A stretch of 64,000 nucleotides of DNA from Gilliamella sp. Pas-s25 (GTDB taxonomy: Bacteria; Pseudomonadota; Gammaproteobacteria; Enterobacterales; Orbaceae): the NCBI RefSeq assembly GCF_009795885.1, contig NZ_WTEV01000005.1:37197-101196 (forward strand), written 5' to 3'. Position 1 is the stretch's first letter, and every line of letters begins with the position of its first letter. The translations under genes were made by a program, and so were the position numbers. Below the pieces are notes generated by a model, which searched no databases, had not been told where the DNA came from, and saw only the letters and a list, made by a program, of their open reading frames with translations. Positions 50,903 to 60,352 of this stretch are shown one piece after another.

Positions 50903-53338
50903 ATGAAAATAAAACGAACCAAACACATGACTATGCCTATTTTACCATTGCGTGATGTTGTTGTATTTCCACATATGGTAATCCCTCTCTTTGTTGGTCG
51001 AAGTAAATCAATACGTTGCCTCGAAGGGGCAATGGAAATGGATAAACAAGTCTTTCTTGTAACTCAAAAAGATCCTTCTCAAGATGATCCAATGATTGAT
51101 GATTTATATGAAGTCGGAACTGTGGCTAATATTTTACAGTTACTTCAATTGCCTGATGGGACAGTAAAAGTCCTAGTTGAAGGTGTTGAACGGGCTCAAA
51201 TGATTAATGTTGTTGAGCAGGAAAGCAATGAATTTTTTATTGCAGAAGTTAAGCCACTAAGCGAAGTAAAAAAAGCTGATGATATAAGTGAAGCTATGAT
51301 TCGCTTAACTTTATCTAATTTTGATGAGTACTCAAGGCTTAACAAAAAAGTAACTCAGGAAGTTGTTGATTCTATTCGCTTACTTAAAGAACCGTCTCGT
51401 TTGGCCGATTCTATTGCTGCTACGCTATTTTTAAAGGTCGAACAAAAGCAAGAGATTTTGGTAACCGCTAATCTTGTAAAGCGATTTGAATTGCTTATTT
51501 CATTAATGGAATCGGAAATTGATTTATTACAAGTTGAAAAAAACATTCGACAACGTGTTAAACAGCAAATGGAAAAGGCTCAAAAAGAGTATTATCTTAA
51601 TGAGCAAATTAAAGCTATTCATAAAGAGTTAGGCGATATAGATAATAAACCTGATGAATACGAAGAGTTAAAAGAAAAAATTACTAAAGCTAAAATGCCA
51701 AAAGAGGCTACAGATAAAGCATTAGTTGAACTTAATAAATTAAAAATGATGCCGGCAATGTCTGCTGAAGCGACAGTTGTACGAAGTTATATTGATTGGA
51801 TGATTCAAGTTCCTTGGTATAAGCGTAGTAAGGTTAAAAAAGATATTGAAGGTGCACAAAAAGTTTTAGATAAGGATCATTATGGACTTGAACGTGTAAA
51901 AGATAGAATTTTAGAATATTTGGCAGTTCAGGGGCGTGTTAATAAAGTTAAAGGTCCTATTTTATGCTTGGTTGGACCTCCTGGAGTGGGTAAAACATCG
52001 CTAGGTCAATCGATAGCTAAAGCAACAGGACGCCAGTATATTCGCATGGCTTTAGGTGGCGTGCGCGATGAGGCGGAGATTCGTGGGCATAGACGTACTT
52101 ATATCGGCTCAATGCCAGGAAAACTAATTCAGCGTATGGCAAAAGTAGGTGTTAAAAACCCATTATTCTTATTAGATGAAATTGATAAGATGGCATCAGA
52201 CATGCGAGGAGATCCTGCGTCAGCATTATTGGAAGTACTTGATCCAGAACAAAATAATGCCTTTAGTGACCATTATTTAGAAGTTGATTATGATTTATCT
52301 GATGTGATGTTTGTTGCTACCGCTAACTCTATGAATATTCCTGCACCATTGTTGGATAGAATGGAAGTTATTCGCCTTTCTGGTTATACGGAAGACGAAA
52401 AGATGAATATCGCTAAACAACACTTGATTACTAAACAGATAGAAAATAATGGGTTAAAACCAAAAGAAATTAGAATTGATGACTCAGCTATTATCGGTAT
52501 TATTCGTTATTATACTCGGGAAGCAGGTGTTCGAAGTTTAGAAAGAGAGATTGCAAAAATTTGTCGTAAAGTTGTTAAACAATTAGCGTTAGATAGCAAA
52601 TTGAAGAAAGTTATTGTGACGCAAGATAACTTAAAAGATTTCTTGGGAATACAGCGTTTTGATTATGGTAAAACGGATAATGAAAACCGCATCGGTCAGG
52701 TTATTGGTCTTGCATGGACTGAAGTAGGTGGAGACTTGCTTACCATTGAATCAGTAAGTGTACTAGGTAAAGGAAAATTAACTTACACAGGTTCATTAGG
52801 TGATGTTATGCAAGAATCAATTCAAACCGCATTAACTGTTGTTCGATCTCGTGCAGAAAAATTGGGTATTAATAGTGATTTTTATGAAAAACGCGATATC
52901 CATGTGCATGTACCCGATGGAGCAACGCCAAAAGATGGACCAAGTGCAGGTATTGCAATGTGTACTTCGCTAATTTCGACTTTAACGGGGAATCCTGTTC
53001 GTTCTGATGTTGCTATGACAGGTGAAATAACATTACGTGGCGAAGTTTTACCTATCGGTGGACTAAAAGAGAAGTTATTAGCTGCACACCGAGGAGGAAT
53101 TAAAACTGTATTGATTCCAATAGATAATGTAAAAGATTTGGAAGAAATCCCCGATAATGTGAAATCTGAAGTTGATATACATCCAGTAAAATGGATTGAC
53201 GAGGTGCTCACAATTGCACTGCAAAATAACCCATTTGGTATGGAACCAGTGGATAAAAAAGTAACATTAAAAAAAACGTCTAAAAAGGCTATTAATAAAT
53301 TAAAAAGTAGTGTTGATAGTTCTGCCAGATTAAATTAA
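50903..53338 (+). CDS. lon: ATP-dependent protease Lon
   Basis: 811 residues, about 27 longer than E. coli Lon because of a lysine-rich tail (VDKKVTLKKTSKKAINKLKS). Lon degrades misfolded and regulatory proteins. The N-terminal substrate domain opens MTMPILPLRDVVVFPHMVIP. The AAA module has Walker A GPPGVGKTSLG and Walker B FLLDEIDKM; the protease Ser-Lys pair lies in PKDGPSAGIAM and GLKEKLLAAHRGG. A sigma-32-like promoter is upstream. hupB does not follow, unlike in E. coli. Confidence 0.97.
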   Translation: MKIKRTKHMTMPILPLRDVVVFPHMVIPLFVGRSKSIRCLEGAMEMDKQVFLVTQKDPSQDDPMIDDLYEVGTVANILQLLQLPDGTVKVLVEGVERAQMINVVEQESNEFFIAEVKPLSEVKKADDISEAMIRLTLSNFDEYSRLNKKVTQEVVDSIRLLKEPSRLADSIAATLFLKVEQKQEILVTANLVKRFELLISLMESEIDLLQVEKNIRQRVKQQMEKAQKEYYLNEQIKAIHKELGDIDNKPDEYEELKEKITKAKMPKEATDKALVELNKLKMMPAMSAEATVVRSYIDWMIQVPWYKRSKVKKDIEGAQKVLDKDHYGLERVKDRILEYLAVQGRVNKVKGPILCLVGPPGVGKTSLGQSIAKATGRQYIRMALGGVRDEAEIRGHRRTYIGSMPGKLIQRMAKVGVKNPLFLLDEIDKMASDMRGDPASALLEVLDPEQNNAFSDHYLEVDYDLSDVMFVATANSMNIPAPLLDRMEVIRLSGYTEDEKMNIAKQHLITKQIENNGLKPKEIRIDDSAIIGIIRYYTREAGVRSLEREIAKICRKVVKQLALDSKLKKVIVTQDNLKDFLGIQRFDYGKTDNENRIGQVIGLAWTEVGGDLLTIESVSVLGKGKLTYTGSLGDVMQESIQTALTVVRSRAEKLGINSDFYEKRDIHVHVPDGATPKDGPSAGIAMCTSLISTLTGNPVRSDVAMTGEITLRGEVLPIGGLKEKLLAAHRGGIKTVLIPIDNVKDLEEIPDNVKSEVDIHPVKWIDEVLTIALQNNPFGMEPVDKKVTLKKTSKKAINKLKSSVDSSARLN

Positions 53339-53350
53339 CTATTTTTTATT

Positions 53351-53384
53351 AATAAAGATCAACTTAATGTTGATCTTTATTTTG
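53351..53384 (+). terminator. Terminator of lon
   Basis: AATAAAGATCAAC (53351-53363) pairs perfectly with GTTGATCTTTATT (53369-53381) around TTAAT, with a short T tail. Confidence 0.75.
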
Positions 53385-53423
53385 GAGACTTAACATTCAG
53401 ACAATAGCCAATTTAGTTAAATA

Positions 53424-53432
53424 TGCTATACT
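53424..53432 (+). promoter_or_regulatory. Extended -10 promoter candidate of ppiD
   Basis: TGCTATACT is an extended -10 element (TG, one base, TATACT). The -35 region is weak, as often with extended -10 promoters. The ppiD ATG is 39 bases downstream. Confidence 0.5.
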
Positions 53433-53470
53433 TTCGAAATTCACATTAGGTATTTGGAGAATCGCAAAAA

Positions 53471-55330
53471 ATGATGGAAACAATCCGGACAGCAGCAAAT
53501 AATATTGTTGTTAAGATTATTTTTGCAATAATTATTTTATGTTTTATTTTCACTGGCGTCGGATTTTTAGGCTTTGGAGGCGGTAATAGTGCTCGCAATC
53601 AGCAGCAATATATCGCAAAAGTTGATGGTGATGGTATAAGTCGAGCTGAATTTGAAGCTCAAGCTAGAGCAGTAACAGCAAATGCTGGAGGAGATAGTTC
53701 TTTTATTAAACAGCTACGCCGTAATGTGTTATCTTATCAGATTGATAATTATTTAGCTTATAAATTTTCACGAAATATTAATCTGGCTATTAGTAATGAT
53801 CAGATTAAAAAATTTATCGTAAAACAGAACGATTTTTTTAAAAATGGTAAATTTGATAATCAGACATATTTAGATCTTTTAGCCAAAAATAATTTTACTC
53901 CAAATAGTTATGCTGAAATTATAAGAACGGTATTACAGCAACAACAAGCTGTTAATGCGCTAACAAATAGTAGTTTTGTTTTGCCAATTGATTCTGAAAT
54001 ATCTTCACTCAAAAATCAAACTAGAAGCGTATACGCAACCTCAGTTGATACTTCTGTAAGTGATATTGATGAGGCAAATATTACATTAGAAGACGAACAA
54101 AAATATTACAACGAACATTTAAAAGAATTTTTTAAAAATGAGCGTGTAAAAGTTAAATATATTGTAACTTCTCAAGAAATTGCGGCAAAAACAGTTCATG
54201 TTACTGAAGATGAAGTTAGAAATGAGTATAATAAAAATATCAAAGCTTATTCATATCCAGCTAAGAAAGCTTATAGTGTAATTTTTACTACTGATAAAGA
54301 ACAAGCTAAGAATATTGCTAAAAATCTTTCGTCTGGGGCTGATTTTGAAAATATCGCTAAAACAATTAACCAAAATGGTGATATTTCGCCATATGGAAAA
54401 AATGGTTCATTAGGCTGGTTTGCTGATGATGATTCTTTGCCTCAAGTATTTAAAGATGCCAAGTTGAAAAAAGCAGGTCATGTTTCAACACCAATCGCTG
54501 TTGATGGCGGATATGCAATAGTGAAATTAGACGGTGTACAACCCGCAAAGGTTATGGATTTTGATTATGCGAAGTACCAAATTGATTCAAAACTTACTAA
54601 ACAAAAAATACAACAGTTTTTAGAAAGTGAAGAAAATAAAATTAAAGCTGCATTGAAAGATTCTCCAAAGACTATTGAAGAGCTTGCTGACAAAGTTGGG
54701 CTAGAAGTAAAAAACTCTGATTGGGTAACTTTCAATGATAAGTTTTCAATCGCTGTTCATCCTGAAATTAGAGATGTTATTTTTAGTGAAGAAATGATAG
54801 TTGATGGTAAAGCAACAGACAAAATTTCTGATTTAATACCTGTAGATAGAAATTATGGACGGTTTGATTTTGTTGTACAAACAGTGGACTATCGCCCTGA
54901 AGGTATAGCTCCATTTGATGAAGTTAAAGATGAAATCCATAAAAAGCTTTTTACTGAGATGGCTCAAAATCAATTTAAAGCGAGTGTTGATAATATATTG
55001 ACTCAATTAAATGAAACTGGCAATGCTAAAAATGTGAAGTTTGCCAAAAAATATATGTTGAATCGAAATTCAACCGAACTCGATCAAAAAGTTGTTAATC
55101 TAGTCTTTAATTTAAATCCTTCCGTATCGGGAAAAACTGTTTATGGTGCGGAACTTTTAAATGATAAAAATGCTTATATTGTTGCACTAACTAAAGTAGA
55201 TACGCCAAAAGAATATGAAGATATTTCTTCTGAGTTGTTACCTCTATTCATTAATAATACACATTATTATCTTGCGGCAGATATACGTTCTAAGGCCAAA
55301 ATAGAAATTATGCCTGATTCGAATTTGTGA
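53471..55330 (+). CDS. ppiD: Periplasmic folding chaperone PpiD
   Basis: 619 residues. Membrane-anchored chaperone at the SecYEG exit. It opens METIRTAANNIVVKIIFAII with one membrane segment (about 15-37), then SurA-like helical parts around a parvulin domain (about 265-355; SYPAKKAYSVIFTTDKEQAK and SLGWFADDDSLPQVF). Many parvulin residues are kept, but PpiD parvulin domains are mostly inactive as isomerases. TTGGAG precedes the ATG (53471 or 53474). Confidence 0.95.
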   Translation: MMETIRTAANNIVVKIIFAIIILCFIFTGVGFLGFGGGNSARNQQQYIAKVDGDGISRAEFEAQARAVTANAGGDSSFIKQLRRNVLSYQIDNYLAYKFSRNINLAISNDQIKKFIVKQNDFFKNGKFDNQTYLDLLAKNNFTPNSYAEIIRTVLQQQQAVNALTNSSFVLPIDSEISSLKNQTRSVYATSVDTSVSDIDEANITLEDEQKYYNEHLKEFFKNERVKVKYIVTSQEIAAKTVHVTEDEVRNEYNKNIKAYSYPAKKAYSVIFTTDKEQAKNIAKNLSSGADFENIAKTINQNGDISPYGKNGSLGWFADDDSLPQVFKDAKLKKAGHVSTPIAVDGGYAIVKLDGVQPAKVMDFDYAKYQIDSKLTKQKIQQFLESEENKIKAALKDSPKTIEELADKVGLEVKNSDWVTFNDKFSIAVHPEIRDVIFSEEMIVDGKATDKISDLIPVDRNYGRFDFVVQTVDYRPEGIAPFDEVKDEIHKKLFTEMAQNQFKASVDNILTQLNETGNAKNVKFAKKYMLNRNSTELDQKVVNLVFNLNPSVSGKTVYGAELLNDKNAYIVALTKVDTPKEYEDISSELLPLFINNTHYYLAADIRSKAKIEIMPDSNL

Positions 55331-55366
55331 TTTAACTCTCAAAATAGTAGCAATAAAAGAAAAAAA

Positions 55367-55397
55367 GAAAAGCCACCTAAGTGGCTTTTCTCATTTT
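55367..55397 (+). terminator. Terminator of ppiD
   Basis: GAAAAGCCAC (55367-55376) pairs perfectly with GTGGCTTTTC (55381-55390) around CTAA, then TCATTTTT. Confidence 0.9.
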
Positions 55398-55483
55398 TAT
55401 AATTCAAGAAATTTTTTTATCTGATTAAGTGAGATAGTGATAAAGCAAATTTACTTGCGTAACTATTTTTAGAGGTTAATCAA

Positions 55484-55795
55484 ATGAAAGTATTTTTACT
55501 ATTAGGTATTTTGTTATCAAGTTTTATTGTTCCAAATACAAGTTTTGCCGATTCAGTTCCTGCAACGCCTGCACCAGTTAAACAGGAACAAAAACAAGTT
55601 GTACAAGTCAATATTAATACTGCAACGGCAGAAGAACTATCAAAAGTATTGACGGGGATTGGAGCGAATAAAGCAAAAAGAATTATTGAATATCGAGAAA
55701 AATTTGGACCTTTTGTTTCAGTTGAGCAATTAAAAGATGTTTCAGGTATTGGACAGGCAATACTGGACAAAAATGCTGGCAAAATCACATTATAA
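55484..55795 (+). CDS. ComEA/YbaV family helix-hairpin-helix DNA-binding protein
   Basis: 103 residues. Signal peptide FLLLGILLSSFIVPNTSFA, a short Pro/Gln linker, then the ComEA helix-hairpin-helix domain (VNINTATAEELSKVLTGIGA, and RIIEYREKFGPFVSVEQLKD). ComEA binds incoming DNA in the periplasm of competent cells; the E. coli homologue ybaV also follows ppiD and its role there is untested. AGAGG precedes the ATG. Confidence 0.93.
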   Translation: MKVFLLLGILLSSFIVPNTSFADSVPATPAPVKQEQKQVVQVNINTATAEELSKVLTGIGANKAKRIIEYREKFGPFVSVEQLKDVSGIGQAILDKNAGKITL

Positions 55796-55799
55796 TTTA

Positions 55800-55831
55800 T
55801 TATTTCCACCAATATTAATTGGTGGAAATAA
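55800..55831. terminator. Bidirectional terminator between comEA and priA
   Basis: TTATTTCCACCAAT (55800-55813) pairs perfectly with ATTGGTGGAAATAA (55818-55831) around ATTA. It lies between two convergent genes and may serve both. Confidence 0.6.
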
Positions 55832-55838
55832 TAGCATC

Positions 55839-58013
55839 CTAATTATCAATAGGATCTACATCAATACTCCACCTTACTTTTGACGTTTCACTCCATTTAG
55901 AGATTGTGATTAATAATTGATCCAATATTCGTTGTAACTGTTGCCTATTTGTATGTTGAAGCAGTAATTGCCAACGATGATAACCCGCTTTCTTTGGTTG
56001 ATTAGCTGGCATTGGTCCAAGTTGCCATAAAGTATGATCACAATGAACTTTTAACCAATCATGGATATGCTGTAAAAATGCTGGAGCATAATGATTATTG
56101 CGATCTGCAGCACGAATTAATGCTTGGTAACTAAATGGTGGTAATTGTGTTTGTTGCCGTTCTTGTAGTGTCAGTTTAGCAAATTTTGGATAGCCTTCAG
56201 TAAGTAAAACATTGAGTAAAGGGTGATCTGGATGATACGTTTGTAAAATAACTTGGCCTGCTTTTGCTTCACGGCCGGCTCTTCCTGATACTTGAGTATA
56301 AATCTGAGCAAACCGCTCTGTTGCTCGAAAATCACTTGAAAATAAAGCGCCATCAACATCAACAATTCCAACCAAAGTCACATCGGGAAAGTGGTGTCCC
56401 TTAGCTAAAATTTGTGTGCCAACTAAAATGTGAGCCCCGCCTTGTTGGATACTTTGTAGATAGTTATCTAATGCACTTTTTTTACTCACTGTATCACGAT
56501 CGATACGACTAATCTTAATTTTGGGAAAAAGAATCTCAAGCTGTTGTTCAAGTTGTTCTGTCCCAAATCCAATCGGTATTAAGTGGGTGGAGCCACATTT
56601 TGGGCATTGTTTTGGAATTGTTCTAGGTGTATCACAATAGTGACATATCAATTTTTGTTGTTTGTGGTGAAGTGTATAAGGCCTATCACAGCGAGGACAT
56701 TCAGCAATCCAACCACAATCATGGCATATTAATAATGGTGAAAATCCTCGACGATTTAAAAATAGCATTACTTGATTATTATTAGCTAAATGTTTTTTTA
56801 TTTGCTCTATTAGTGGTTGAGATAGACCGGCCGCAAGTACTAATCCTCGTAAATCCAAAATCGACTGTCTGGCCAGTGTTGCATTACCCGCTCTTTCGGT
56901 TAACTGTAATAAATGGTACTTGTGGTTTTGTGCATTATTGAGTGTTTCAAGCGATGGTGTTGCAGATCCTAAAATGATTGGAATATTGTTAAATTTAGCT
57001 CGAATAATCGCTAAATCTCGTGCATGATACCGCCATCCTTCTTGTTGTTTATAAGAACTATCATGTTCTTCATCAATAATAATTACACCCAAGTCTTTAA
57101 ATGGGGTAAAGAGCGACGATCGTGTACCTACAACAATTGCGTTTTCTCCTTTTTTACTTCTTAACCAAACAGTGAATCTTTGTTTATCGGTTAATCCTGA
57201 GTGTAAAATATCAATTGGTGCATTAAAACGCTGTTTAAAACGTTTAATTGTTTGTGGTGTTAATCCAATTTCAGGGACGAGTACTAATGCTTGTTTACCT
57301 GCTGCTAAAATATTAGAGAGTACATTTAAATAAACTTCTGTTTTGCCTGAACCTGTAACACCTTCCAGCAAAAACACCCCAAATTGGTGATTTTGTTTAT
57401 TGATTGTTTCTATGGCATATGATTGTTCCTTATTTAACTGAATTGAACTCGCATTAGTCGAAAAGTTTGTTTGCCATTGAACATCATCTAGCTGGTAGCT
57501 GACTTGTTCTATAAGTTGTTTTTTCTGTAATTGGTGATAAACGGCGTTACTTACGTTAGTATCAGAGATAGTATTATTTCTAAATGATGATAGTAATAAT
57601 TTTTGTTTTGGAGTTCGTGATAGCGATTGCAAATCAATCTGCTTTCCCAATTTTGTTAATTGCCATTGTTTGGTTTCGTCTTTCACTGCCAGATGTCCTT
57701 GCCTGAGTAAAATAGGCATAGCATGGAATAGAACCTCACCAATAGGATAATGGTAATAACCAGCAGCCCAGTTTAATAACTGCCAAATAGATGGCGTAAA
57801 AACAGGCTCTGTATCAATAATTGTAGTAACAGTTTTTAAATTTTTAATATCAAATTCAGTTTTTTCATCAATACTAACAATAATCCCTATTGCGTCTGCG
57901 TCACGTTTGCCAAAAGGAACTCTAACCCTCATTCCGATTTGGGCAGGCTCTGTTAGGTGATAGTCAAATAGTTGGTAAAGTGGAACAGGTAAGGCTATAT
58001 GAGCGATAAGCAT
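55839..58013 (-). CDS. priA: Primosomal protein N' (PriA helicase)
   Basis: 724 residues (E. coli 732). Restarts collapsed replication forks. N-terminal DNA-binding domain (VPLYQLFDYHL, RVRVPFGKR), helicase motifs LEGVTGSGKTEVYL and VIIIDEEHDSSYKQQEGWRY, the zinc clusters CHDCGWIAECPRCDRPY and CHYCDTPRTIPKQCPKC, and motif VI SGRAGREAKAG. All are intact. It is a single gene on the minus strand. Confidence 0.97.
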   Translation of the reverse strand: MLIAHIALPVPLYQLFDYHLTEPAQIGMRVRVPFGKRDADAIGIIVSIDEKTEFDIKNLKTVTTIIDTEPVFTPSIWQLLNWAAGYYHYPIGEVLFHAMPILLRQGHLAVKDETKQWQLTKLGKQIDLQSLSRTPKQKLLLSSFRNNTISDTNVSNAVYHQLQKKQLIEQVSYQLDDVQWQTNFSTNASSIQLNKEQSYAIETINKQNHQFGVFLLEGVTGSGKTEVYLNVLSNILAAGKQALVLVPEIGLTPQTIKRFKQRFNAPIDILHSGLTDKQRFTVWLRSKKGENAIVVGTRSSLFTPFKDLGVIIIDEEHDSSYKQQEGWRYHARDLAIIRAKFNNIPIILGSATPSLETLNNAQNHKYHLLQLTERAGNATLARQSILDLRGLVLAAGLSQPLIEQIKKHLANNNQVMLFLNRRGFSPLLICHDCGWIAECPRCDRPYTLHHKQQKLICHYCDTPRTIPKQCPKCGSTHLIPIGFGTEQLEQQLEILFPKIKISRIDRDTVSKKSALDNYLQSIQQGGAHILVGTQILAKGHHFPDVTLVGIVDVDGALFSSDFRATERFAQIYTQVSGRAGREAKAGQVILQTYHPDHPLLNVLLTEGYPKFAKLTLQERQQTQLPPFSYQALIRAADRNNHYAPAFLQHIHDWLKVHCDHTLWQLGPMPANQPKKAGYHRWQLLLQHTNRQQLQRILDQLLITISKWSETSKVRWSIDVDPIDN

Positions 58014-58171
58014 TAAAAAATCACAAATATTATAATTAATATAAAACTATATTGTACGCAGTTTTTACTTAACCCGCAAAAACTATAAGAAGCAATTTAT
58101 TATTACTAGATTGTTTTGTTTACTTATCGGTATCTATTTCTTCATACGATAAAATCGAAAAGTGGTAACTA

Positions 58172-58200
58172 TTGGTAAAATTTGTTATCTTGGATATAGT
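58172..58200 (+). promoter_or_regulatory. Sigma-70 promoter candidate of moaCDE
   Basis: TTGGTA (58172-58177, four of six) and TATAGT (58195-58200, five of six) are 17 bases apart, and the moaC ATG follows 31 bases after the -10 box. There is no room for a molybdenum-cofactor riboswitch leader of the kind found before E. coli moaA. Confidence 0.55.
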
Positions 58201-58231
58201 TGATGATTTATAAATTATTGAGGATTTAAGG

Positions 58232-58717
58232 ATGCACAAATCATTTTCGCATATTAATCAGCGTGGTGATGCGCATATGGTTGATGTTTCAGATAAACCG
58301 ATAACAACGCGAGAAGCAAGCGCTGAGTCATTGGTCTTAATGAATTCTGATACACTGAATATGATTATTGAAGGTAAACATCATAAAGGTGATGTTTTTG
58401 CAACGGCAAGAATTGCAGGAATTCAAGCTGCTAAGAAAACTTGGGAGCTTATTCCACTTTGTCATCCTCTTTTTTTAAGTAAAATTGAAATTAATATGGA
58501 AGCAGATAGAATAAAAAATTGTATTCGAATTCAATCATTTTGTCGATTAAATGGGCAAACTGGTGTTGAAATGGAAGCAATGGTTGCCGCATCGGTTGCA
58601 GCCTTAACTATCTATGATATGTGCAAGGCAGTGCAAAAAGATATGGTAATTACTCAAGTAAGGTTGTTAACCAAGAGTGGTGGCAAGTCAGGCGATTTTA
58701 TTGCCCAAAAAGTTTAA
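58232..58717 (+). CDS. moaC: Cyclic pyranopterin monophosphate synthase MoaC
   Basis: 161 residues. Converts the MoaA product to cyclic pyranopterin in molybdenum-cofactor synthesis. The active-site block [17 protein letters not shown] and [20 protein letters not shown] with MCKAVQKDM are kept. moaA and moaB are not beside it, unlike in E. coli moaABCDE, so the first enzyme must be elsewhere. Confidence 0.97.
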   Translation: MHKSFSHINQRGDAHMVDVSDKPITTREASAESLVLMNSDTLNMIIEGKHHKGDVFATARIAGIQAAKKTWELIPLCHPLFLSKIEINMEADRIKNCIRIQSFCRLNGQTGVEMEAMVAASVAALTIYDMCKAVQKDMVITQVRLLTKSGGKSGDFIAQKV

Positions 58718-58727
58718 TAGAGATAAG

Positions 58728-58973
58728 ATGAATAAAGTTATTTTTTTTGCTCAAATTAGAGAGTTAGTCGGGACAGATTGTATTATGTTAGATGCTAATC
58801 AACTTTCAGTGTCTCACCTTATTGATAAGTTAAGTGAACAAGGGGAAAAATGGTTATTAGCGTTTAAAGAAAATCATGTTTTATGCGCTGTGAATCAAAT
58901 GTTGGTTGACTTTAATTATATTATTCAAGATAGTGATGAAATTGCATTCTTTCCTCCTGTAACAGGTGGATAA
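58728..58973 (+). CDS. moaD: Molybdopterin synthase sulfur carrier subunit MoaD
   Basis: 81 residues from the ATG at 58728, which follows the moaC stop and matches the family start (NKVIFFAQIRELVG). Ubiquitin-like fold. The C-terminal Gly-Gly (FFPPVTGG) is the sulfur-carrying thiocarboxylate end. It sits between moaC and moaE, its usual partners. Confidence 0.96.
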   Translation: MNKVIFFAQIRELVGTDCIMLDANQLSVSHLIDKLSEQGEKWLLAFKENHVLCAVNQMLVDFNYIIQDSDEIAFFPPVTGG

Positions 58974-58977
58974 CGTT

Positions 58978-59421
58978 ATGGATCTTATCAAAGTTAGTAA
59001 AGAGCCTATCAATGTTAATAAGCTAAACGATTGGCTTTCACAATTACCGCAAGATGGTGCTATTGTCTCTTTTATGGGCAAAGTTCGTCATAATGAAACA
59101 CAAACAATAAGCCTCTTTTTAGAACATTATGCTGGAATGACTGAAAAAGTATTGGCGAATATTATCGCTCAAGCTAGAGAGCGGTGGCAATTAAGCCGAA
59201 TTGCAATAATCCACCGAGTGGGCGAAATTAATGCAAATGAACAGATTGTTTTTGTGGGAGTAAGTAGTGCACATCGCTCAGATGCGTTTGCAGCCACAGA
59301 GTTCATTATGGATATTTTAAAAAATGATGCTCCTTTTTGGAAGAAAGAGCGAACGCCTTATGGAGAAAGTTGGATTGATGCAAAAAAAACAGATATAGAA
59401 GCATTGAAAAAATGGTATTAG
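58978..59421 (+). CDS. moaE: Molybdopterin synthase catalytic subunit MoaE
   Basis: 147 residues from the ATG at 58978; GGTGGA (58965-58970) is seven bases upstream. A GTG at 58966 overlaps moaD and is less likely. It inserts two sulfurs from MoaD into cyclic pyranopterin. Family blocks: GAIVSFMGKVRHNET, LEHYAGMTEKVL, VGVSSAHRSDAFAATEFIMD and the catalytic-lysine region PFWKKERTPYGESW. Confidence 0.96.
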   Translation: MDLIKVSKEPINVNKLNDWLSQLPQDGAIVSFMGKVRHNETQTISLFLEHYAGMTEKVLANIIAQARERWQLSRIAIIHRVGEINANEQIVFVGVSSAHRSDAFAATEFIMDILKNDAPFWKKERTPYGESWIDAKKTDIEALKKWY

Positions 59422-59480
59422 CGATTATTTAGGTTATAATAGTACAAAGTTATATCATTCTTTTTATTGAGAGGTAATCA

Positions 59481-60179
59481 ATGAACAATTATTCGCCTAG
59501 CGGTTCAATTATTGAACAAACAGGTAGTCGTACTCAAACATATATGAGCCATGTTTACGGCTGGATGACAGTTGGATTATTATTAACGGCTTTGGTAGCT
59601 TGGTTTGCATCTAATAATCTTGAGCTTTTGAACATATTATATAAAGGTATGTGGGTGTTGCTTATTGCTGAACTTGGTTTAGTTTTTGTGATATCGGGCT
59701 TGATTAATCGCCTGTCTGGATCGGTTGCGACCACATTATTTATGCTTTATTCCGTTTTAAATGGTTGTACGTTCTCGATTTACTTTATAGTTTATACTTC
59801 ATCTTCAATAGCAAGCGTATTTTTTATTACAGCAGGTATGTTTGCTGCTTTGGCTTTTTATGGCTATACAACTAAACGAGATCTATCTGGTTTTGGACGT
59901 TTCTTGTTTATGGGGTTAATTGGTATTGTTATTGCTTCAATAGTTAATATCTTTATGCGTAGCGAGCCATTAATGTGGGCAATTACTTATATTGGTGTAT
60001 TTGTTTTTGCTGGATTAACTGCTTACGATACGCAAAAACTTAAAGCATTAGGTGATCAATTATCACAAGATGACCCTAATATGTTTAGACGGTTTGTTAT
60101 TTTAGGTGCACTAACCCTTTACCTTGATTTCATTAACTTATTCATTATGTTATTAAGAATCTTTGCAGATCGTCGATAA
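59481..60179 (+). CDS. ybhL: Bax inhibitor-1/YccA family membrane protein YbhL
   Basis: 232 residues with seven membrane segments. It matches E. coli YbhL strongly: TYMSHVYGWMTVGLLLTALV, GYTTKRDLSGFGRFLFMGLI and TYIGVFVFAGLTAYDTQKLK. The C-terminal aspartate region (AYDTQK, LYLDFINLFIMLLRIF) is the probable pH/calcium sensor of the fold. It follows moaE as in E. coli. A perfect TATAAT lies at 59435-59440, so it may have its own promoter. Confidence 0.95.
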   Translation: MNNYSPSGSIIEQTGSRTQTYMSHVYGWMTVGLLLTALVAWFASNNLELLNILYKGMWVLLIAELGLVFVISGLINRLSGSVATTLFMLYSVLNGCTFSIYFIVYTSSSIASVFFITAGMFAALAFYGYTTKRDLSGFGRFLFMGLIGIVIASIVNIFMRSEPLMWAITYIGVFVFAGLTAYDTQKLKALGDQLSQDDPNMFRRFVILGALTLYLDFINLFIMLLRIFADRR

Positions 60180-60196
60180 TTTTATTTAATTCAAAT

Positions 60197-60224
60197 AAAA
60201 GGGCTCTAAGTTGAGCCCTTTTTG
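60197..60224 (+). terminator. Terminator of ybhL
   Basis: AAAAGGGCTC (60197-60206) pairs perfectly with GAGCCCTTTT (60213-60222) around six bases, with T and G following. Confidence 0.9.
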
Positions 60225-60260
60225 TTAAGATTCTATTAGTAATTTATTTCTTAGTGCTAG

Positions 60261-60298
60261 TTTGTTAAAAAATTCAGGAAAGTACTACGTTTAAGTAT
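60261..60298 (+). repeat. Interspersed intergenic motif, copy B
   Basis: TTTGTTAAAAAA, TTCAGGAAA (60273-60281), four bases, then TACGTTTAAGTA (60286-60297). The two conserved blocks are identical to those of copy A at 23691. It lies about 55 bases before the YejM-like gene. Confidence 0.7.
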
Positions 60299-60352
60299 AA
60301 AATGCTGTAATATGCGTATAATGTAGAATAAATGTACTTAATAACAAATACT

